Shown in pieces: positions 59,603-64,000 of a stretch of DNA of 64,000 nt. The DNA comes from Steroidobacter agaridevorans. Its GTDB lineage: Bacteria > Pseudomonadota > Gammaproteobacteria > Steroidobacterales > Steroidobacteraceae. The translations under genes were made by a program, and so were the position numbers. Each line of letters starts with the position of its first letter. The first letter of the stretch is position 1. The stretch is taken from contig NZ_BLJO01000009.1 of the NCBI RefSeq assembly GCF_009932555.1, positions 1 through 64,000 of the forward strand, read 5' to 3'. The notes below the pieces were generated by a model. That model made no database searches, was not told the origin of the DNA, and saw nothing but the letters and a program-made list of their open reading frames with translations.

Positions 59603-60145
59603 ATGACGAACGACAGGCTCGCGGAACTGCTCGATCGCCAAGACATTCTCGATTGCTTGATCCGCTTCAGCCGCGGCATGGATCGGTTCGATCGCGAGCT
59701 GTTCCTCTCCGCGTTCCACTCCGACGCCGTAATCGCCGCGGGTCCATTCGTCGGCGGACCGGTCGAGCTTTACGACTGGGCCGCAAGCCTGCACGAGCAG
59801 GGACAGTCGGCCACGCATCACAACCTGCTGAACCATAGCTGTGAGATCGACGGCAACGTCGCGCACACCGAGACCTATTACTTGTTCGTCGGCCGCAATC
59901 GCGACGACACGAACTGGATGGCGGGCGGACGTTACATCGATCGGCTGGAGCGCCGTGACGGCCCGTGGAAGATCGCGTTACGGACGAATGCCATCGAATG
60001 GTCCGGCATGGTGCCGACGATGCCGATTCCGTTCGCGGACGTGCCGGGTATCCATATCAACGGTACGCCGTCGCGCGACAGGAAGGATCCGTCATACCAG
60101 CGACCGCTGGCCAACCAACGCCCGCTACACATGCCCGGCCGTTGA
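59603..60145 (+). CDS. SnoaL-like/NTF2-fold protein
   Basis: A 180-residue NTF2-like protein (DRQDILDCLIRFSRGMDRFDRELFLSAF, HNLLNHSCEI, GGRYIDRLERRDG). Relatives in aromatic and steroid pathways are dehydratases, isomerases or small subunits of ring-hydroxylating dioxygenases. The final 14 residues (RPLANQRPLHMPGR) are the first copy of a tandem repeat that continues past the stop codon. Downstream of the Rieske and DHRS1-like genes, so the Rieske small subunit is a possible role. Confidence 0.85.
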   Translation: MTNDRLAELLDRQDILDCLIRFSRGMDRFDRELFLSAFHSDAVIAAGPFVGGPVELYDWAASLHEQGQSATHHNLLNHSCEIDGNVAHTETYYLFVGRNRDDTNWMAGGRYIDRLERRDGPWKIALRTNAIEWSGMVPTMPIPFADVPGIHINGTPSRDRKDPSYQRPLANQRPLHMPGR

Positions 60146-60230
60146 CCAACTAAACGTGCGCCAAACATCCCAGGGCCGCCGCTGACCAACGAACGTCCGC
60201 TAAACGTTGCTGGGCCGCTGACCAACGAAC
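60104..60230. repeat. Tandem 35-40-bp repeats crossing the SnoaL stop codon
   Basis: CCG(C/T)TG(A/G)CCAAC begins at 60104, 60139, 60179 and 60215. Spacing is 35, 40 and 36 bp. The first copy is the coding end of the SnoaL gene, the second contains its stop, the third and fourth are non-coding but stay in frame with it. Looks like minisatellite expansion over a gene end. Confidence 0.7.
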
Positions 60231-60248
60231 AGTCACGAGGAACATCGC

Positions 60249-60533
60249 ATGCTGATCGAGCGCGCAGACATCCAGGTTCGCGAAGGCGCAGAGCAGGATT
60301 TCGCCACTGCCATGACAAGCAAGGGCGTGCCGCTGCTGCTCAGTGCACCGGGCGTGCGATCGGTCCAGTTCGGGCGCGGTGTAGAGAATCCGCAGAAGTT
60401 CATGCTGCTGGTCGCGTGGGACACGATGGATTCGCACATCGCGTTCACCAAGAGCCCGGCCATGCTGGAGTTCCGGTCGCTGCTCAAGCCGTTCTCGACC
60501 GGCGGCGCGATGGAGCACTTCAACCTGTATTGA
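60249..60533 (+). CDS. Antibiotic biosynthesis monooxygenase (ABM) domain protein
   Basis: A 94-residue dimeric alpha/beta barrel: IERADIQVREGAEQDF, CLR-type VENPQKFMLLVAWDTMDSHIAFTKS and a C-terminal MEHFNLY. Such proteins are cofactor-free mono-oxygenases for quinol-like compounds or act as small lyases. ATG at 60249 follows GAGG of a weak site. It converges with the minus-strand SnoaL gene, overlapping it by 14 bp at the 3' end. Confidence 0.83.
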   Translation: MLIERADIQVREGAEQDFATAMTSKGVPLLLSAPGVRSVQFGRGVENPQKFMLLVAWDTMDSHIAFTKSPAMLEFRSLLKPFSTGGAMEHFNLY

Positions 60534-61050
60534 GCTGCTTAAAGAACGTCTCGCTGAAATCGCCGCGTGCCGCGCCGACGGAGTGCTTCGTTTTGAACGG
60601 AGTCCCCATCAAGCCCTTGCTCCAGTCGGCCGACTGCCCGTAGTCGCTGACCCAGTCGTAGATCATCGTGCGCTGAACGATCCGCCACTCCGCGCCGCGT
60701 TGCTCCAGTCGATCCAGATAGCGTCCGCCGATGACGACGTCGCGATGCTGCTCGCCCATGTCGATGCGGTGATACGACGTGACGTGTGTTTCCACCGCGG
60801 CCGAGTCGGCGTGCAGCTCGATCAAACTCTGGCCCAGCGTGTGAAGCGTCAACGGAACAGCCGGCGAACCCGGCACAACCCACGCCTGATACTCCGCAAG
60901 CGAACCAGTGAAGATGCCGAAGTCGAGCTTCGCCTCCTGCCAATAACAACACTTGATCAACTCCGCGTCTCGGCGGTCTTCGCCGCGCGCCAGTCGAGCG
61001 ATGCAATCCCGAATCTGCTCGCGATCCAACAATGTTTGGATGTCGTCCAT
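60520..61050 (-). CDS. SnoaL-like/NTF2-fold protein
   Basis: A 176-residue NTF2-like protein (DREQIRDCIARLARGEDRRDAEL, GGRYLDRLEQRGAEW). It is the closest relative in the window of the plus-strand protein at 59603. ATG 61050, after GAAGGG, overlaps the enoyl-CoA hydratase stop by 1 base; an ATG at 61065 lies inside that gene. Last gene of the minus-strand set 60520-64000. Function as above unknown. Confidence 0.85.
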   Translation of the reverse strand: MDDIQTLLDREQIRDCIARLARGEDRRDAELIKCCYWQEAKLDFGIFTGSLAEYQAWVVPGSPAVPLTLHTLGQSLIELHADSAAVETHVTSYHRIDMGEQHRDVVIGGRYLDRLEQRGAEWRIVQRTMIYDWVSDYGQSADWSKGLMGTPFKTKHSVGAARGDFSETFFKQLNTG

Positions 61051-61817
61051 CAGCGTCCCTTCCATTGCGGCCGACGCTTCTCCGCGAAAGCCCTCGGCCC
61101 TTCTTGCGCATCGCTGCTGTTGTAGCAGTACTCAGACGCATGCCTGGCAGCGCGCAGAGCGGCGGAGCGGCCCATTTCTGTAGCGAGCATGACGGTCTCA
61201 CGCCCCGCCTTAACGGACAGCGGCGCGCCGTCGAGGATTTCGGCGGCAAAGGCCAGCGCGGTTTCAATCAGCGCTTCGGGCTCGGCCAGGCGATTCACCA
61301 GCCCGATCTCATAGGCGCGTTGCGCCGTGATCGGCTTACCGGTGAGGATGATCTCCATCATGATCCGCTGCGGAATCATATGAATGAGCGGCGCAGCCCA
61401 AGGCGAGCTGCGGCCTACTTTCACCTCGGTGATGCCGAACTGAGCGCGCGTGCTCGCGACGCAGAGATCGCATGCCTGCGCGATCATCCAACCGCCGGCG
61501 AAGGCGACGCCATTCACCGCGGCGATGGTTGGTTTGCTCAACTCGATGTTGTCGCCGGGCACTGGAAACATGTCGCGCGGAGGCACCGCCAGCTGGCGTT
61601 CCACCATCTCCTTCAGATCGCCGCCAGCGCAGAACGCCTTCTCGCCGGCGCCGGTGAGAATCGCGACCCTCAGGTTTGGATCTTGCTCAAACCGATCCCA
61701 CGCAGCGAACAGTCCGTCGCGAATCTCCTTGCTGAGCGCGTTGCGCGTCTCGGGACGGTTCAGCGTGATGATGGCAATGCCATCGTCACGGGCGTCGAAC
61801 AGCACAGCCTCGCTCAT
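61050..61817 (-). CDS. Enoyl-CoA hydratase/isomerase
   Basis: A 255-residue crotonase: ITLNRPETRNALSKEI, the oxyanion-hole loop GAGEKAFCAGGDLKEM and AVNGVAFAGGWMIAQACDLCVAS. The two hydratase glutamates are not both evident (ITEVKVGRSSPWAAPL has one), so it may be a hydratase, isomerase or dehydratase. Between the CoA transferase and SnoaL genes with base-sharing start/stop, hence strictly co-translated. Confidence 0.9.
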   Translation of the reverse strand: MSEAVLFDARDDGIAIITLNRPETRNALSKEIRDGLFAAWDRFEQDPNLRVAILTGAGEKAFCAGGDLKEMVERQLAVPPRDMFPVPGDNIELSKPTIAAVNGVAFAGGWMIAQACDLCVASTRAQFGITEVKVGRSSPWAAPLIHMIPQRIMMEIILTGKPITAQRAYEIGLVNRLAEPEALIETALAFAAEILDGAPLSVKAGRETVMLATEMGRSAALRAARHASEYCYNSSDAQEGPRAFAEKRRPQWKGR

Positions 61818-63091
61818 TAGAACCCTCGCTGCCGGATCGAATGCGCAGCCCGGTCCAGTTCTTCACGAAAATCGGGATGCGCAATGTTGATGAGGCGGCG
61901 CGTGCGCTCGGCCAAAGTCTGCCCCTTGAGCTCCGCCGCGCCGAACTCGGTGACGATTACATCAACATCGCTGCGCGCCGTCGTGACGGGACCCGACAGC
62001 GCTGCGGTGATCCGACTGATCTTGCCGCCCTTCGCAGTTGCAGGCAAAGCAATGAACGCGTGGCCGCCGGGCGATCGAGAGCCCGCTCGAACGTAGTCGA
62101 CCTGTCCGCCCGTGCCACCCAGATACTGGCCGCCGCTCTGCTCGGCATTCACCTGGCCGGTCAGATCGACCTCGACGGCTGAATTGATGGTCACGAGTTT
62201 CGTCAGCCGCGCCAGAACCGACGCGTCATGCGTGTAAGCCGTACTGCGCATGCCGATCTTCGGATTGCGATTCACGAACTCATACAGACGCCGAGTGCCG
62301 ATGAGCGCGCCGGTGATCGCAACGCCGGTGTCGATTGCCTTCGTCGCATTCGTAATGACGCCCGCCTCCATCAGATCGACCAGGCCATCGCCGATCATTC
62401 CCGAGTGCACGCCGAGATCGCGACGATCCAGCAGCAAGCGCAAGATCGCATCCGGGACCGCGCCGACCCCGACTTGAATCACCGAACCGCTCTCGATGTA
62501 GCCCGCAACGATCTTGGCGATGGCCATGTCGGTCTCGCCGATCTGTGCCGGCTGCACCTCGACGGGCATGCGATTCACATGCACGGCACAGTCGATTCGC
62601 GACGCCGGCAAGACAACGTCGCTATAGGTGAACGGCACACGCTCGTTCACTTCAGCGATCACGACTCGCGCCTTCTTCACGGCCGACGCCACGAAATCGC
62701 TGATCAACCCGAAGCTGTGATTGCCGCTCGCATCGGGCGGACTGACTTGCACGAACGCCACATCGCAACCGATGATTCCCTGCTCGATCATCGGCGCGAC
62801 CTGACTGACATGACACGGCACGATGCCCAGCCGGCCTTTGGCAGCAACCACGCGTAACGCGCCGATTGCGCCCATGCTGGACAGATCGAAACGTTCGGCC
62901 GCTTCCGCAGTGAGAATGCCGGAGAAGCTCGTCGCCGCGAAGGCCGAGACGCGGCCGATGTGTTCGGCCTGCGCAATAAGCGCTTCCACCAGCGTGGTGG
63001 GTTCGCCGCATGCCTGGCCCCAAACAATGCGGTCGCCGGCACGAACGTACTTGGCGAGATTCAATTCAGCCGCGTCGATAGCAACGCTCAT
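61817..63091 (-). CDS. Acetyl-CoA hydrolase/transferase family (4-hydroxybutyrate CoA-transferase-like)
   Basis: A 424-residue class I CoA transferase: NSAVEVDLTGQVNAEQ with the catalytic glutamate, GGTGGQVDYVRAG and HAFIALPATAKGG. I start at the ATG 63091 (SVAIDAAELN); the frame is open further to 63187 but starts there only with TTG and no site. It would exchange CoA between acetyl-CoA and a carboxylic acid. Shares the operon with an HpcH-type lyase and an enoyl-CoA hydratase, a set that could cleave a CoA ester to acetyl-CoA. Confidence 0.9.
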   Translation of the reverse strand: MSVAIDAAELNLAKYVRAGDRIVWGQACGEPTTLVEALIAQAEHIGRVSAFAATSFSGILTAEAAERFDLSSMGAIGALRVVAAKGRLGIVPCHVSQVAPMIEQGIIGCDVAFVQVSPPDASGNHSFGLISDFVASAVKKARVVIAEVNERVPFTYSDVVLPASRIDCAVHVNRMPVEVQPAQIGETDMAIAKIVAGYIESGSVIQVGVGAVPDAILRLLLDRRDLGVHSGMIGDGLVDLMEAGVITNATKAIDTGVAITGALIGTRRLYEFVNRNPKIGMRSTAYTHDASVLARLTKLVTINSAVEVDLTGQVNAEQSGGQYLGGTGGQVDYVRAGSRSPGGHAFIALPATAKGGKISRITAALSGPVTTARSDVDVIVTEFGAAELKGQTLAERTRRLINIAHPDFREELDRAAHSIRQRGF

Positions 63092-63143
63092 CAGCGTTGG
63101 CTCCAAACAGCGCGGCGCCTCGCACTGACGTCGATAGAGACAC

Positions 63144-64000
63144 TCATGAGCGACCCACCGAGGCCAGCAGTTGCTTGGCTCGAGCAAGATGCGGCCGATC
63201 CAGCATCGCCCCTTTGTGGCCTATCGTGCCGACACCCGGATTCGCGGCAAACAGATCGACGATTTCTTGCGCGGCCGCCACCTCCTCAGCGCTGGGCGAG
63301 AACGCTTCATTGATCACATCGACCTGAGCCGGATGAATCGCCAGCATCCCGCGCCAGCCCGCGCGCCTCATCGCCGCCGCGCGTTTGCGAAGGCCGGGTT
63401 CATCCTTGAAATCACCATGAATGGTTTCAATCGCCGCCACGCCGGCCGCTGCCGCGCCGACCAAACAAAGGCTGCGCGCCAGCTCATAGGTGAAGTCATA
63501 ACCGCCGTAATCGCCGCGATTATCACTTGCGCCCAATGCAGTCGCGAGATCTTCAGCGCCCCACGACATCGCAACGATTCGCGGCACGCCCGCATAACTT
63601 CCTATTGCCAGCATGCTCTCCGGCATCTCGGTCGCCAGCAGCATCACTTGGGTCGAGCCGATCTCCGTACCCGCGGCCGCCTCAAACGCCGTCAAGTAGT
63701 GATCGAGCAGTTCCGCGTCGGCACGGCCGCGCGGCTTGGGAAACATGATGCCGACCGGCGCGGCGGGCATCACCGCTGCAAGATCTGCCAGCGCATGCGG
63801 GCCTTGAATGGGATTGATGCGAACCCACAGCTTCGAGCGATGCTGCGCATTCGCTTTGAGAAACGAAGCGACCCGCGTGCGCGCCTTGGGTTTCTCCGGC
63901 TCGGACACCGCATCCTCGAGATCGAAGATCACGATATCGGCGTTGCTCGCCGTCGCCTTTTCCATCTTGCGTTCGCTATCGCCCGGGGCGAACAGCCAGG
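63144..64000 (-). CDS. HpcH/HpaI-family CoA lyase or aldolase, cut by the window edge
   Basis: At least 285 residues; the coding frame reads through the right edge of the window (WLFAPGDSERK precedes the ATG at 63965 and matches the normal N-terminus, LFVPGD), so the true start lies beyond 64000. Motifs: IFDLEDAV, VRIN, IMFPKP, MLLATEMPESML, SWGAEDLA, and the C-terminal GMLAIHPAQVDVINEAF. Metal-dependent Mg2+/Mn2+ lyase of the citrate-lyase beta/malyl-CoA lyase type. It is first in the minus-strand operon, 52 bp before the CoA transferase. Confidence 0.92.
   Translation of the reverse strand, partial: WLFAPGDSERKMEKATASNADIVIFDLEDAVSEPEKPKARTRVASFLKANAQHRSKLWVRINPIQGPHALADLAAVMPAAPVGIMFPKPRGRADAELLDHYLTAFEAAAGTEIGSTQVMLLATEMPESMLAIGSYAGVPRIVAMSWGAEDLATALGASDNRGDYGGYDFTYELARSLCLVGAAAAGVAAIETIHGDFKDEPGLRKRAAAMRRAGWRGMLAIHPAQVDVINEAFSPSAEEVAAAQEIVDLFAANPGVGTIGHKGAMLDRPHLARAKQLLASVGRS

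Noticed and set aside
63092-63187. Longer N-terminus for the acetyl-CoA hydrolase/transferase
   Set aside because: Only a TTG start, no ribosome site and residues unlike the family; ATG at 63091 fits.
1-64000. Mobile island signs (integrase, transposase, tRNA attachment site)
   Set aside because: None found; repeats at the left end are not flanked by such genes.

Overview
This is a GC-rich, densely packed stretch of bacterial chromosome. It encodes a TonB-dependent outer-membrane receptor and uses GGGGGA-type ribosome binding sites, so the host is Gram-negative. Gene content fits a high-GC proteobacterium with a large hydrophobic-compound catabolic repertoire; a gammaproteobacterium of the Steroidobacter type is my guess, but there is no rRNA or marker gene here to prove it. 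I see about 60 protein genes, one of them frameshifted and one running off the right edge. I see no tRNA, rRNA, CRISPR array, transposase or phage gene.

Layout. 1-598 is non-coding and full of inverted and tandem repeats. 599-4852 (minus) holds thiolase-MarR, a small exported protein and an SDR-Gfo/Idh pair. 4977-12349 (plus) is an operon of two family III CoA transferases, an acyl-CoA ligase, an amidohydrolase and a KstD-like flavoprotein. 12352-16778 (minus) holds an enoyl-CoA hydratase, SDR, VOC protein, sulfotransferase and AraC regulator. 16975-20032 (plus) is SDR-alcohol dehydrogenase-alkylsulfatase-like MBL protein. 20276-26233 (minus) is an operon of [3Fe-4S] ferredoxin, SDR, P450, DUF35/thiolase-like aldolase pair, DUF2889 protein and amidohydrolase. 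26523-37855 (plus) is a long run ending in a coenzyme F420 module: two LLM oxidoreductases (one a clear glucose-6-phosphate dehydrogenase FGD homologue), CofC and FbiC. 37857-44397 (minus) has an enoyl-CoA hydratase, a double acyl-CoA dehydrogenase, a hydrolase and the TonB receptor. 44761-49832 (plus) is SDR-ACAD-SnoaL-hydrolase-MFS. 49839-64000 carries further ACAD, ligase, SDR, Rieske, SnoaL, enoyl-CoA hydratase and CoA-transferase genes with GntR and IclR regulators.

How it works together. The enzymes are those of CoA-dependent degradation of a hydrophobic, probably alicyclic (steroid- or terpenoid-like) compound: uptake (TonB receptor), hydroxylation (P450/ferredoxin, Rieske), alcohol and ketone chemistry (ten SDRs, KstD-like flavoprotein), CoA activation, beta-oxidation and retro-aldol side-chain cleavage. 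No classical meta-cleavage ring dioxygenase is present, so the substrate is not identified.

Two things stand out. First, a palindromic operator (TANNCAACA, four bases, TGTTGATTA) sits in the four promoter regions that drive most of 2952-49832, at three of them over the -35 box in the same register; no cognate TetR-type regulator is in the window. Second, F420 synthesis and F420 reduction genes are embedded in this catabolic block. A third oddity is that short tandem repeats abut the stop codons of several genes.
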